A stretch of DNA of 64,000 bases from Aquibaculum sediminis (GCF_040712085.1 NZ_JBFCVK010000003.1:124001-188000); one strand, 5' to 3'; positions 1 through 9,013 are shown, numbered from the stretch's first letter. Numbers and translations are program-made. Notes: generated from the letters alone by a model not told the origin.

Positions 1-845
1 GCCTCGACGCCATACTCCAGGATGGCCCGCAGCTCGTCGGGAAGCTCCTCGAACATGTCGCGGTTGAAGATGAACTCGAAGGTCTCGTTGGCCTGATGGT
101 AGGAGCCCATCATGTAGTTCTTGGCCACGTCCTGAGCGCCGAATCGACGGTCAGAAGTCGGGTTGTTGAACTCGAAGGCATCGAGCACGCCGCGCTCCAT
201 GGCCGGGACGATTTCGCCGCCCGGCAACTGGGTGACGGCGGAGCCCATGGCCTGGAAGAGATCGGCGGCCAGGCCGACGGTGCGGTACTTCAAGCCATCC
301 AGCTGATCGGCAGACTCGATCGGCTCCTTGAACCAACCCAGCGGCTGCGCCGGCATCGGCATGCCAAAGCGGCCGACGACGTTCAGACCCAGGATGTCCT
401 GGACCAGTTCGTCATAGAGGTCCTGACCACCACCGTGGTGGACCCAGGCCAGCATCTGGATCGGGTCGCCGCCGAAAACGGGGCCGGTGCCGAAGAGCGA
501 GGCGGCCTTGTTCTTGCCATACCAGTAGGCAGCCACGGTGTGGGCAATGTCGATGACGCCATCACTGCAGGCGTCCTGCACCTGGAAGGCGCCGACAATG
601 GCGCCGGCCGGGGTGAGGTCGATCTGCAGGCGTCCACCGGCCATGGCTTCCACCCGCGACACATAGTCGGCAGCCATTTCGTGGAATACGTCGCTCGAAG
701 ACCAGGACGACTGCATACGCAGGGTCATGGTTTCCGCGCGAGATACCTGGGGCATCGCCAAGGATGCGGCGCCGACACCCGCGGTGATCGCGCCCCCCTT
801 GAGCAGTTTGCGACGAGACAATTTGCTGGACGTAGCATCAGACAT
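1..845 (-). CDS. TRAP transporter substrate-binding protein (TakP/DctP-like), 3' end outside window
   Basis: Periplasmic solute receptor of a tripartite ATP-independent transporter. The frame is open from an ATG at 845 to the left edge, so about 281 residues are visible and the C-terminus is missing. The N-terminus carries a twin-arginine-like motif (SRRKLLK) followed by a hydrophobic stretch and an AMPQVSRA-type cleavage region, so export by Tat is likely. The visible body matches the keto-acid/mannitol-type TRAP receptors (TakP, FcbT1): it has a PAQPLGWF segment, a conserved Arg in KYRTVG and an AFEFNNP segment. A strong Shine-Dalgarno AGGAGG precedes the start. Its membrane subunits would lie to the left of the window. 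Family assignment is firm; the ligand is unknown. Confidence 0.85.
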   Translation of the reverse strand, partial: MSDATSSKLSRRKLLKGGAITAGVGAASLAMPQVSRAETMTLRMQSSWSSSDVFHEMAADYVSRVEAMAGGRLQIDLTPAGAIVGAFQVQDACSDGVIDIAHTVAAYWYGKNKAASLFGTGPVFGGDPIQMLAWVHHGGGQDLYDELVQDILGLNVVGRFGMPMPAQPLGWFKEPIESADQLDGLKYRTVGLAADLFQAMGSAVTQLPGGEIVPAMERGVLDAFEFNNPTSDRRFGAQDVAKNYMMGSYHQANETFEFIFNRDMFEELPDELRAILEYGVE

Positions 846-1073
846 GCCGTGCCTCCTGTTGCGTTTCCGTGCGTTTCTCTTTTTGCGACCTGCGCCGCAC
901 GAGAGCAGGCCGCAGGACTTCCGTTGTGCTCTGTCCCACAACCGTCGGAAAGTGCACAGCGAAACTGTTGTTACCCATATGGCATAAATTCGATGACCGG
1001 GGCTAGGGTAAAATGCGTGCTCTGGCGGCTCATCGGCGGCCGCACGAGGAAGAGCCACGACAACCCTTGCTTT

Positions 1074-1805
1074 TCATCCCGCCGTCAGGCTCTCGGGTCG
1101 ATCCAGCTCGGGATAGTGTCGGAAAATCCCTGATTCGTTGAACGGGATGCGCCGCTCCGACTCGAGATAGCGCCGCAGCCGCGGCAGTGTGGCGATGTGC
1201 GTATGCAGCGCTACAACCCGCGGAAAACCGGGCTCCAAGTGGCGCATTGCCTGCGGAAAGGCATAGCGAAGGCCGGCCATGACCTGGAACAACGAAAGGT
1301 CAGCATAGCCCCACTGCGAACCGCAGAGAAAACCCGCTTCGCCGGCGCGCTCGAGCACGCGTTCGAAGTAGCCCAGGTAGCGTGGCGCCCGCTCGGCGAG
1401 AAAATCGGCAGTGCGCCGACGCGCCTCTGCCTGCTGCTCTTCATAGTAGAGCCCACTGCCTATGGGATGATGGGTATCGTGGATTTCCTGCAGGAAGTCG
1501 GCCAGGGTTAGCTGCAGTTGCTGCGCGCGAAGGACGCCGGCCTCGTCACTCGGCGCCAGGCCGTGATGCTGGCCCAGATAGCAGAGGATTGTCGCCGTCT
1601 GGGCGATCACCAGGTCGCCCTGCTTCAGGAAGGGCGGCGCAAAGGGCAAGGTCCCCCGCTCGCTCTCTCGCATCAGAGCCAGGAGCCGCGCCGTGCCACC
1701 AGGCTCCCGCGCAACATCCCGGTAGGGCAGGTCCGCCGCCTCCAGGGCGAGGCGAACGAATTCGCCCCGCCCCTGGATATCCGGCCAATAGTAGAGCTCG
1801 TACAT
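1074..1805 (-). CDS. Glutathione S-transferase family protein
   Basis: Cytosolic 243-residue protein with an N-terminal thioredoxin-like half (about residues 1-80, starting YELYYWPDIQGRGEFVRL) and an all-helical C-terminal half. The N-terminal Tyr and the segment with AQTATILCYLG (glutathione gamma-glutamyl binding, usually a Q-S/T pair) are in the expected places. It would conjugate glutathione to electrophiles or reduce peroxides; the substrate cannot be told. It lies between the partial TRAP receptor gene and a tartronate-semialdehyde-type reductase gene, all on the same strand, with a gap of 228 bases to the TRAP gene, so separate transcription is likely. Confidence 0.85.
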   Translation of the reverse strand: MYELYYWPDIQGRGEFVRLALEAADLPYRDVAREPGGTARLLALMRESERGTLPFAPPFLKQGDLVIAQTATILCYLGQHHGLAPSDEAGVLRAQQLQLTLADFLQEIHDTHHPIGSGLYYEEQQAEARRRTADFLAERAPRYLGYFERVLERAGEAGFLCGSQWGYADLSLFQVMAGLRYAFPQAMRHLEPGFPRVVALHTHIATLPRLRRYLESERRIPFNESGIFRHYPELDRPESLTAG

Positions 1806-1869
1806 CGCGACCTCTCCTGTCCCGCTGCTTGTCTGCGTGACGGAAAAGGCAGGCGCAGCTCCGTGCCCG

Positions 1870-2757
1870 CTATTCCTTCACGGGGTGCTGCGCCATCAGT
1901 TCCAGGGCCTTGACCATAGCGGAATGATCCCAGTCAAAGCCGCCCTGGGCCACGCAGGCGCTGAACAGGGCCTGGGCGGTGCCGGTGTTGGGCAGTGCCA
2001 CGCCGAGCTCGCGCGCCGACTGCAGCGCCAGATTGAGGTCCTTCTGGTGCAGGCCGATGCGGAAACCCGGGTCGAAGGTGCGCTTGATCATACGCTCGCC
2101 GTGGATTTCCAGGATCTTGGACCCGGCAAAGCCGCCCATGAGCGCCTCGCGCACCTTGGCGGGATCGGCCCCGGCCTTGGAGGCGAAGACCAGCGCCTCG
2201 CCCACCGCCTCGATGGTGAGCGCAACGACGATCTGGTTGGCGACCTTGCAGGTCTGTCCGGCACCATTCTCCTCACCCACCAGGGTGATGTTCTTGCCCA
2301 TGGCTTCCAGCAGGGGCAGCACCCGATCGAAGGTCTTGCGCGCGCCGCCGCACATGATGGTCAGGGCCGCATTCTTGGCGCCGACCTCGCCGCCGGAGAC
2401 CGGCGCGTCGACATACTCGCCGCCCTGCTCGAGAATGCGTTTCGCGAAAGCCTGGGTCGCGGTGGGCGAGATGGAACTCATGTCGAGCAGCACCGAGCCG
2501 GCCTGCAATCCGGCCGCGACACCCTCGTCAGCGAACAGCACCGCTTCGACGTCCGGGGTGTCCGGCAGCATGAGGATGACGACCTCGGACTTCTCGGCAA
2601 CCTCCTTCGCGCTGCTGCAGGCGGTGGCCCCGCCGCTCACCAACTCCTCGGGAAGCGGCGAGCGGTGCTGCAGGAGGAAAAGCTCGTGCCCTGCCGCCTG
2701 CAGATGCCCCGCCATGGGGCGGCCCATGATGCCCGTTCCGATGAAACCGATGCGCAT
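1870..2757 (-). CDS. glxR: 2-hydroxy-3-oxopropionate (tartronate semialdehyde) reductase family
   Basis: A 295-residue beta-hydroxyacid dehydrogenase that reduces tartronate semialdehyde to glycerate, or oxidises a related 3-hydroxyacid such as 3-hydroxyisobutyrate. The NAD(P)-binding GTGIMG motif is at residues 7-12, the substrate-binding SGGEVGA at 121-127, and the catalytic Lys (K171, in GQTCKVANQ) is present. The substrate-loop signature DAPVSGGEVGAKNA is closer to GarR/GlxR than to MmsB. A GGAGG-like ribosome site precedes the start. No other glyoxylate or glycerate pathway gene is adjacent, so the exact substrate is an inference from the family. Confidence 0.8.
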   Translation of the reverse strand: MRIGFIGTGIMGRPMAGHLQAAGHELFLLQHRSPLPEELVSGGATACSSAKEVAEKSEVVILMLPDTPDVEAVLFADEGVAAGLQAGSVLLDMSSISPTATQAFAKRILEQGGEYVDAPVSGGEVGAKNAALTIMCGGARKTFDRVLPLLEAMGKNITLVGEENGAGQTCKVANQIVVALTIEAVGEALVFASKAGADPAKVREALMGGFAGSKILEIHGERMIKRTFDPGFRIGLHQKDLNLALQSARELGVALPNTGTAQALFSACVAQGGFDWDHSAMVKALELMAQHPVKE

Positions 2758-2804
2758 TGCCTTTTCCTCCCGTGTTAAGTGTCATTCTGCCCTTGCGGGT
2801 TCCC

Positions 2805-2830
2805 GACAGTCCTAGCGTTTCGGACAGTCC
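2805..2830. repeat. Direct repeat GACAGTCC spaced by 18 bases
   Basis: The octamer GACAGTCC occurs at 2805-2812 and 2823-2830, a period of 18 bases, in the 198-base gap between the divergent glxR-like gene and the antiporter gene. It could be a pair of regulator sites on one face of the helix, or chance. No regulator is known for it. Confidence 0.3.
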
Positions 2831-2955
2831 AGGCCAAGCTTTGCCCGGCGCCGATGGAGGTCGCTTGCGCAAAGAGTTCTTGAAATGGCGCCGGCTGCGC
2901 CGAGATTGAGCAGCGTGCCCCGGGGGCGGGCGTACGACAGACTAGGGACAGTTCA

Positions 2956-3933
2956 TTGCTGGTATACTTCCTGCTAGCCGTCGGTCTGGTGCTGCTCTGC
3001 GCCGGCGGTGAGTTTCTGGTGCGCGGCGCTGTGGGGGCGGCACGGCGACTCGGCGTTTCCCCTCTGCTGATCGGTATCACGCTGGTGGGTTTCGGCACCT
3101 CGACGCCGGAGCTGGTGGCGTCCGTTAAGGCCGCGCTCGCCGACGCACCCGGCATCGCCATAGGCAACGTGGTCGGCTCCAACATCGCCAACGTGCTACT
3201 GATCATCGGCGCAACCGCCCTGATCGCGCCGATCCGCGTCATGCGCGGACCCTTCCCGCGCGACGCTTCGGTGATGATGGCTTCGGCCTTTCTCATGGGC
3301 GCCGTGGTGCTCACCGGTTTCATGGCCCGCTGGGCCGGCCTGCTCTTCCTCGCCGCGCTCATCGTTTACCTCGTCTATTGCTACGTCTCCGAGCGCCGGA
3401 GCACGCGGGAAGCCGCGCAACACGTTGCGGAAGCCGAAGAGATCGAGGCTGTGGAGGGGCCGCTGTGGAAGGCGCTGCTCGTCATGGCCATCGGGCTGGC
3501 CGGCGTCGTCTTCGGCGCCCGCCTGCTGGTGGACTCTGCCATCGAACTGGCGACGCTGCTCGGCATTTCGGAGACGGTGATCGGCGTTTCCATCGTCGCG
3601 GTCGGCACCTCGCTGCCGGAACTGGCCGCCTCGGTCACCGCGGCCCTGCGGCGCCACGCCGACGTGGCCTTCGGCAACATCGTCGGCTCCAATATCTTCA
3701 ACCTGCTCTTCATCCTGGGCGTAACCTCCACCATCAAGCCGATCCCGGTGCCGGACGAGATACTCAGGCTGGATTTCTGGGTGATGCTAGGCGCCATGGC
3801 GCTGCTCGTGGTGGTCTCCATGACCGGCTGGAAGATCGTGCGGCGGGAGGCGGTGTGCTTCCTTCTGCTCTACGCCGGCTACATGACCCTGCTCTTCTCG
3901 CCGGCGGCACAGTCGCTGGTCGGCCTGCAGTGA
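2956..3933 (+). CDS. Calcium/sodium antiporter, YrbG family
   Basis: Inner-membrane cation:proton or cation:sodium exchanger of the CaCA superfamily, 325 residues with about ten hydrophobic segments. The two inverted alpha-repeats are plain: GFGTSTPELVASVKAAL in the first half and AVGTSLPELAASVTAAL in the second, each with the ion-binding Glu, followed by IGNVVGSNIANV and FGNIVGSNIFNL. The frame starts at a TTG; no in-frame ATG exists near the first membrane helix, so a TTG start is accepted with some doubt. The acidic stretch at about residues 155-175 fits the cytoplasmic linker between the two halves. Confidence 0.88.
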   Translation: MLVYFLLAVGLVLLCAGGEFLVRGAVGAARRLGVSPLLIGITLVGFGTSTPELVASVKAALADAPGIAIGNVVGSNIANVLLIIGATALIAPIRVMRGPFPRDASVMMASAFLMGAVVLTGFMARWAGLLFLAALIVYLVYCYVSERRSTREAAQHVAEAEEIEAVEGPLWKALLVMAIGLAGVVFGARLLVDSAIELATLLGISETVIGVSIVAVGTSLPELAASVTAALRRHADVAFGNIVGSNIFNLLFILGVTSTIKPIPVPDEILRLDFWVMLGAMALLVVVSMTGWKIVRREAVCFLLLYAGYMTLLFSPAAQSLVGLQ

Positions 3934-4004
3934 TGCCTGGCAGTGATGGCTGACATGCGGATCGGGGCTGGAACCCGGCCTGTGCAAGGCCTAAGTTGGG
4001 TGTC

Positions 4005-4202
4005 ATGAGCGCGTTCATGGTAGTCCTCATGGTGATCGCGATGCTGATCACCCTGGGAGTCCTCTTCGCTGGCCTGTTTTCCATGGCCCGGGGCGGAGAG
4101 TTCAACAAGAAGTACGGCAACAAGCTGATGCGCTACCGCATCCTGGCGCAGGGCGCAGCGCTGCTGCTCTTCGCCATCGCGATGCTGTCTGCCGGCAAGT
4201 AA
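4005..4202 (+). CDS. Small twin-transmembrane HIG1-like protein
   Basis: A 65-residue membrane protein with two hydrophobic helices (about residues 2-25 and 45-62) separated by a short basic loop containing RGGEFNKKYGNKLMRYR. This arrangement matches the hypoxia-induced-gene-1 (HIG1) domain proteins, which in mitochondria associate with respiratory complexes. It sits 22 bases upstream of the cobalamin adenosyltransferase gene and upstream of etfBA, so it may be co-transcribed with them. An upstream in-frame TTG at 3996 is an alternative start. Role in bacteria is not established. Confidence 0.7.
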   Translation: MSAFMVVLMVIAMLITLGVLFAGLFSMARGGEFNKKYGNKLMRYRILAQGAALLLFAIAMLSAGK

Positions 4203-4224
4203 TCACAGGCGAGCAGGAAACGCG

Positions 4225-4791
4225 ATGGTTCAACTCACGCGCATCTACACCCGTGGCGGAGACAAGGGTAAGACATCGCTCAGCGACGGCCGCCGCGTGG
4301 TCAAGCATGACCTGCGCGTCGCCGCCTATGGCACGGTGGACGAAACCAACGCCGTCATCGGACTGGCGCGCCAGCACACCGAGGGCGAGGTGGACGCGCT
4401 ATTGAGCCGCATCCAGAACGACCTTTTCGATCTGGGCGCGGACCTGGCGACCCCCGAGAGCGAAGCCCCCAAGTATCCGCCACTGCGCATCGTCGCCGCG
4501 CAGGTCGACGCCCTGGAGCAGGCGATCGACCACTACAACGGCGCGCTGGAGCCCCTGAAGTCCTTCATCCTGCCCGGCGGCACGGCCGCCTCGGCCTGGC
4601 TGCATTTCGGCCGCACCGTGGCGCGGCGCGCGGAGCGCGAGATGACCGCGCTGGCCGAGACGGAAAGCGTCAACGCTGACGCTATTCGCTACGCCAACCG
4701 CCTGTCCGATCTGCTCTTCGTGCTGGCCCGGGCGCTGAACGACAACGGCAAGGCCGACGTGCTCTGGGTACCGGGGCAGAATCGCGGCTGA
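4225..4791 (+). CDS. Cob(I)alamin adenosyltransferase, PduO type
   Basis: Cytosolic enzyme of 188 residues that transfers the adenosyl group of ATP to cob(I)alamin, giving coenzyme B12. The N-terminal ATP-binding signature TRGGDKGKTSL (residues 9-19) and the later PGGTAASAWLHFGRTVARRAER region, with the conserved Arg residues, mark the PduO family. It follows the HIG1-like gene by 22 bases. The product may serve methylmalonyl-CoA mutase or ribonucleotide reductase, neither of which is in the window. Confidence 0.92.
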   Translation: MVQLTRIYTRGGDKGKTSLSDGRRVVKHDLRVAAYGTVDETNAVIGLARQHTEGEVDALLSRIQNDLFDLGADLATPESEAPKYPPLRIVAAQVDALEQAIDHYNGALEPLKSFILPGGTAASAWLHFGRTVARRAEREMTALAETESVNADAIRYANRLSDLLFVLARALNDNGKADVLWVPGQNRG

Positions 4792-4832
4792 GATGCCGGA
4801 GAGACACGCCCTTCAGCCGCGGGGAGTCGCAA

Positions 4833-4861
4833 TTGACAGGCTCCGGAGGTCTACTTATCGT
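4833..4861 (+). promoter_or_regulatory. Candidate sigma-70-type promoter for etfBA
   Basis: A perfect -35 hexamer TTGACA (4833-4838) is followed after 17 bases by TATCGT (4856-4861), which matches four of six -10 positions. It lies in the 226-base gap before etfB, about 155 bases upstream of the start codon, so the transcript would have a long leader. This is pattern evidence only. Confidence 0.45.
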
Positions 4862-5017
4862 GCGCGCGCTCGCTTGCCGGAACGGCGGCCGGTTCCCGGG
4901 TGTCGGCCCCGGCATCACTGCAACCCGGAGTGACGGGGTCCTGGAGTAGCGGGGATTACCCTCGAGCGTGCGTGTTTCTGTTCCGGCGAAACTCATCAAG
5001 AAGGTAGCAGGCAGCCC

Positions 5018-5767
5018 ATGAAGGTACTGGTCGCCATCAAACGCGTGATCGACGCCTATGTGAAGGTGCGCGTGAAATCCGACGGCTCCGGCGTTGAGAC
5101 GCAGAACGTCAAGATGTCGATGAACCCGTTCTGCGAGATCGCCGTCGAGGAAGCGGTGCGCATGAAGGAGGCCGGCATCGCCAGCGAGGTGGTGGTGGTT
5201 TGCTGCGGCCAGCAGAGCAGCCAGGAAACGATCCGCACCGCGCTCGCCATGGGCGCCGATCGCGGCATTTTGGTGCAGAGCGATGCGGAGCTGCAGCCGC
5301 TCGCCATCGCCAAGCTGCTCAAGGGCGTGGTCGAGAAGGAACAGCCGGAACTGGTCCTCATGGGCAAGCAGGCGGTGGACAATGACTTCAACCAGACCGG
5401 CCAGATGCTCTCGGCGCTGCTCGACTGGTCGCAGGCCACTTTTGCCTCGAAGATCGAAAAGAGCGACGGCAAGCTGACGGTCACGCGCGAAATCGACGGC
5501 GGGCTGGAGACCATTGAGGTCGCGCTACCGGCCGTGGTGACCGCCGACCTGCGCCTGAACGAGCCGCGCTACGCTTCGCTGCCCAATATCATGAAGGCTA
5601 AGAAGAAGCCGATAGACACCATGAGCGCCGAGGACCTGGGCGTCGATCCCAGCCCGCGGCTGAGCGTGGTCAAGGTGAGCGAGCCGCCGGCGCGCCAGGG
5701 CGGCGCCAAGGTGGGCTCGGTTGCCGAGCTCGTGGAAAAGCTGAAGAACGAAGCGAAGGTCATCTGA
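5018..5767 (+). CDS. etfB: Electron transfer flavoprotein beta subunit
   Basis: A 249-residue subunit of the soluble FAD/AMP heterodimer that takes electrons from acyl-CoA dehydrogenases and from dimethylglycine or sarcosine dehydrogenases and passes them to ETF:ubiquinone oxidoreductase. The N-terminus MKVLVAIKRVIDAYVKVRVK, the AMP-binding GKQAVDND segment and the ETF recognition-loop region near residues 180-205 (TADLRLNEPRYASLPNIM) are typical. It starts at ATG with a nearby GGCAG site, and its stop lies two bases before etfA, so the two subunits are probably translated from one message. Confidence 0.96.
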   Translation: MKVLVAIKRVIDAYVKVRVKSDGSGVETQNVKMSMNPFCEIAVEEAVRMKEAGIASEVVVVCCGQQSSQETIRTALAMGADRGILVQSDAELQPLAIAKLLKGVVEKEQPELVLMGKQAVDNDFNQTGQMLSALLDWSQATFASKIEKSDGKLTVTREIDGGLETIEVALPAVVTADLRLNEPRYASLPNIMKAKKKPIDTMSAEDLGVDPSPRLSVVKVSEPPARQGGAKVGSVAELVEKLKNEAKVI

Positions 5768-5769
5768 CG

Positions 5770-6723
5770 ATGAGCATTCTGGTCATTGCCGAGCACGACG
5801 GCGGCGCACTCAAGCCTGCGACGCTGAACGCCGTCACCGCCGCCAAGGAAATCGCCGGCCACAGCGGCGGCGAACTGCATATGCTGGTTGCCGGTGAGGG
5901 CGTCGACGCCGCCGCCGAGGCCGCTGCCAAGGTCGAGGGCGTCACCAAGGTCCTGAAGGCCGACGACGCCGCCTATGCGCACCTGCTGGCGGAGAATGTC
6001 GCCCCACTCCTGGTCAAGCTGGCCGAGAGCTACGATCACCTGGTCGCGCCGTCGGGCACCTTTTCCAAGAACGTGATGCCGCGGGTCGGCGCGCTGCTCG
6101 ATCTGCAGCCCCTCACCGACGCTGTCGCGGTGGAAAGCGCTGATACCTTCGTGCGCCCGATCTATGCCGGCAACGCGCTGGCCACGGTGAAGATGGGCGA
6201 CGCCCGCAAGCTGATCACCGTGCGCGCCACCGCTTTCGACGCGGCGGCAGCGGAAGGCGGCTCCGCCGCCATTGAGGCCGTGGAAGGCACCGGGGACAGC
6301 GGCAAATCCAGCTACATCGGCTCCGAACTCACCCAGTCCGAGCGCCCGGAACTGACCAGCGCCCGGGTGGTGATCTCCGGCGGCCGCGGCATGCAGAACG
6401 GCGAGAACTTCGCCATGCTGGAAAAGATTGCCGATAAGCTGGGCGCTGCGGTCGGTGCCAGCCGTGCGGCGGTCGATGCCGGCTACGTGCCGAACGACTA
6501 CCAGGTGGGGCAGACCGGCAAGGTGGTGGCGCCCGAGCTCTATATTGCCGTCGGCATTTCCGGTGCGATCCAGCATCTCGCCGGCATGAAGGACAGCAAG
6601 GTGATCGTCGCCATCAACAAGGACGAGGAAGCGCCCATCTTCCAGGTCGCCGACTACGGCCTGGTGGCCGACCTCTTCCAGGCGGTCCCGGAACTGGAGC
6701 AGGAACTGGACAAGGCTCTGTAG
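5770..6723 (+). CDS. etfA: Electron transfer flavoprotein alpha subunit
   Basis: A 317-residue alpha subunit that binds FAD in its C-terminal half. The FAD-binding signature is present at about residues 235-280: NDYQVGQTGKVVAPELY, then GISGAIQHLAGM, then AINKDEEAPIF and ADYGLVADLF. It directly follows etfB with a two-base gap and is followed after 49 bases by a 3-hydroxyacyl-CoA dehydrogenase gene. This context ties the ETF mainly to fatty-acid or short-chain acyl-CoA oxidation, although the sarcosine module elsewhere in the window could also draw on it. Confidence 0.96.
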   Translation: MSILVIAEHDGGALKPATLNAVTAAKEIAGHSGGELHMLVAGEGVDAAAEAAAKVEGVTKVLKADDAAYAHLLAENVAPLLVKLAESYDHLVAPSGTFSKNVMPRVGALLDLQPLTDAVAVESADTFVRPIYAGNALATVKMGDARKLITVRATAFDAAAAEGGSAAIEAVEGTGDSGKSSYIGSELTQSERPELTSARVVISGGRGMQNGENFAMLEKIADKLGAAVGASRAAVDAGYVPNDYQVGQTGKVVAPELYIAVGISGAIQHLAGMKDSKVIVAINKDEEAPIFQVADYGLVADLFQAVPELEQELDKAL

Positions 6724-6772
6724 GCGACGGGCCCCGCCCCTCGCCTGACAGGCCCAACGCGGAGTGTGTTTC

Positions 6773-7672
6773 ATGGCCGAGCAGGTCTCGACGCTGCAGG
6801 ACTTTACGACCATCGGGGTGATCGGCGCCGGCCAGATGGGCAGCGGCATCGCCCAGGTCTGTGCGCTGGCCGGCTACGACGTCCGGCTGCAGGACATCGG
6901 CGAAGAGCCGCTCAAGCGCGGCGTCGAGGCAGTCACCCAAAACCTCGACCGTCAGGTCCGCAAGGAGCGCCTCAGCGATGCGGACCGCAAGGCCGCGCTG
7001 GGACGCATCTCGACCGATGTCTCCATGGATTTCCTCAACAACTGCGACCTCGTGATCGAGGCCGCCACCGAGAACGAGGAAATCAAGCGGGCCATCTTCC
7101 AGCAGCTCTGCCAAGAGCTGAAGTCGGATGCGGTGATCTGCACCAACACCTCTTCCATTTCGGTCACGCGCCTCGCCTCGGGCACGGACCGGCCCGAGCG
7201 GTTCATGGGCATGCACTTCATGAACCCCGTGCCGGTCATGCAGCTTGTGGAGCTGATCCGCGGCATCGCGACCAACGAGGAAACCTTCAGCCGCATCCGG
7301 CAGCTCACCGTCACGCTGGCCAAAACCCCGGTCGCGGCCGAAGACTTCCCCGCCTTCATCGTCAATCGCATCCTGCTGCCGATGATCAACGAGGCGGTCT
7401 ACACCCTCTATGAGGGCGTGGGCTCGGTGGAAGCCATCGACACGGCCATGAAGCTGGGGGCCAACCACCCCATGGGGCCGCTGGAGCTGGCCGATTTCAT
7501 CGGCCTCGATACCTGCCTGGCGGTGATGTACGTGCTCTACGAGGGCCTTGCCGACAGCAAGTACCGGCCCTGCCCGCTGCTGGTGAAGTACGTCGAGGCC
7601 GGCTGGGTCGGCCGCAAGGCCGGGCGCGGCTTCTACGACTACAGCACCGACACCCCGGTCCCCACGCGCTGA
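6773..7672 (+). CDS. 3-hydroxybutyryl-CoA dehydrogenase
   Basis: A 299-residue NAD(P)-dependent short-chain 3-hydroxyacyl-CoA dehydrogenase (Hbd/PaaH family), interconverting acetoacetyl-CoA and 3-hydroxybutyryl-CoA. The Rossmann motif GAGQMG is at residues 18-23, the catalytic-His region reads GMHFMNPVPVM, and the C-terminal dimerisation domain contains GANHPMGPLELADFIGLD and ends in GRKAGRGFYDY. The ATG at 6773 is preferred over an in-frame GTG at 6764 because GGAG at 6761-6764 is then correctly spaced. It closes the etfBA block. Confidence 0.92.
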   Translation: MAEQVSTLQDFTTIGVIGAGQMGSGIAQVCALAGYDVRLQDIGEEPLKRGVEAVTQNLDRQVRKERLSDADRKAALGRISTDVSMDFLNNCDLVIEAATENEEIKRAIFQQLCQELKSDAVICTNTSSISVTRLASGTDRPERFMGMHFMNPVPVMQLVELIRGIATNEETFSRIRQLTVTLAKTPVAAEDFPAFIVNRILLPMINEAVYTLYEGVGSVEAIDTAMKLGANHPMGPLELADFIGLDTCLAVMYVLYEGLADSKYRPCPLLVKYVEAGWVGRKAGRGFYDYSTDTPVPTR

Positions 7673-7692
7673 CCGGCCTTCAGCCCGCACAA

Positions 7693-7708
7693 GCCGCTGG
7701 TAAGCGGC
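7693..7708. terminator. Short hairpin between convergent genes
   Basis: GCCGCT (7693-7698) and AGCGGC (7703-7708) form a six-base stem with a four-base loop, in the 57-base gap between the convergent dehydrogenase and dctM genes. There is no T tract, so at best it is a weak or Rho-assisted terminator. Confidence 0.3.
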
Positions 7709-7729
7709 GCGCCCCTATCAAAGGGACGG

Positions 7730-9013
7730 TCAACGCCCCACCAGTTCCGGTAAGAACAGAACGAGGTCTGACCAGAAAGTCACGGCCAACAGCGCCAGTA
7801 CGAGCGGCACATAGAAAGGCAGCATCGCCTTTAGCATCCGCGCGAAGCTAATCTTTGCGATATCCATCATGATGAAGAGGATAACGCCGAAGGGTGGCGT
7901 AATCGCCCCGATCAGCAGATTCAACACCACCATCACACCGAAGTGGACTAGATCCATATCCAAAGCAAGGGCGAGGGGGAGCAAGGCCGGAACTGCAATG
8001 AGCAGGATCGCGGTGGTCTCCATCACCAAGCCGGCAGCCAGCAGCATCAAATTCATCAACGCCAGGATGAGATAGGGATTATCGGTCAGCGAAAGCAACG
8101 TGCCGGCAAGCTGTGCCGGCAGGTTATTGACCGAGACCACCCAACCGAAAGGCACTGCCGCCGCTATGATGAACACCAAGACACCGGCCGTTATACCAGT
8201 CTCAAGGGTCGCCCGATAAAGGCGACGCAAGTTGAGACCGCCCTGCAGAAACCCGATGATCGCGGCATAAACGACTGTAATGGCTCCTAATTCCGTGGGT
8301 GTAGCAGCGCCTGACAACAGTCCTGCGACCAGCACAACAGGCGCCAGCAAGGCCGGAAGCGCCCGGGCAAAGGTTGTGCCAATCTGGTGCAGTGACGCGC
8401 GAGGCCGCACCGGCGCGTGTATTCTTCCGGTCACCGCCATCAGCCAAATCATGAGCATCAGCAAGCCGCCCATGAGCAAACCGGGCAGAATTCCCGCAAG
8501 AAACAGATCCGCAACCGAAACTTGCGCGATCACCGCATAAATCACCATAATCACACTTGGTGGGATGATTGGCCCAATGATCGAGGAGGAAGCAGTTACC
8601 GCTGCCGCGAAGGCTGGGTCGAACCCGGCGCGGCGCATCGCCCGAATTTCCACCGTGCCAAGTCCTGCAGCGTCGGCTTGCGCTACGCCCGACATGCCGG
8701 CGAAGACCAAGCTGGCGCCAATATTCACATGAGCGAGGCTGCCGCGAATATGGCCCAGAACCGATAAAGCAAATGCGAAGATCCGCGCCGCCAATCCCGC
8801 ACGGTTCATGATATTCCCGGCAAGGATGAACAGGGGGATTGCAAGCAATGGGAAGCTGTCCAGCCCAGACGTCATGCGCTGCACAACAACGTTTAGTGGT
8901 AGCTGGCCATCTATCGCGAGATAGCCAACGGCCGAAAGCGCGAGAGCAAAGGCTATCGGCAGCTCAATCAGCACAAGCGCGGCGAACAGCGCAAACATCA
9001 GACCAATGCTCAT
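7730..9013 (-). CDS. dctM: TRAP transporter large permease (DctM family)
   Basis: Inner-membrane subunit of 427 residues with about twelve hydrophobic helices, belonging to the ion-transporter superfamily and driving sodium-coupled solute import together with DctQ and DctP. Family signatures include FILAGNIMNRAG near residue 65, NIGASLVFAGMSGVAQADAAGLG near 100 and SSIIGPIIPPSVIMVIY near 145. Its start overlaps the end of the dctQ gene by four bases, so translation is coupled. It is the last gene of the dioxygenase-dctP-dctQ-dctM cluster. Confidence 0.94.
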   Translation of the reverse strand: MSIGLMFALFAALVLIELPIAFALALSAVGYLAIDGQLPLNVVVQRMTSGLDSFPLLAIPLFILAGNIMNRAGLAARIFAFALSVLGHIRGSLAHVNIGASLVFAGMSGVAQADAAGLGTVEIRAMRRAGFDPAFAAAVTASSSIIGPIIPPSVIMVIYAVIAQVSVADLFLAGILPGLLMGGLLMLMIWLMAVTGRIHAPVRPRASLHQIGTTFARALPALLAPVVLVAGLLSGAATPTELGAITVVYAAIIGFLQGGLNLRRLYRATLETGITAGVLVFIIAAAVPFGWVVSVNNLPAQLAGTLLSLTDNPYLILALMNLMLLAAGLVMETTAILLIAVPALLPLALALDMDLVHFGVMVVLNLLIGAITPPFGVILFIMMDIAKISFARMLKAMLPFYVPLVLALLAVTFWSDLVLFLPELVGR

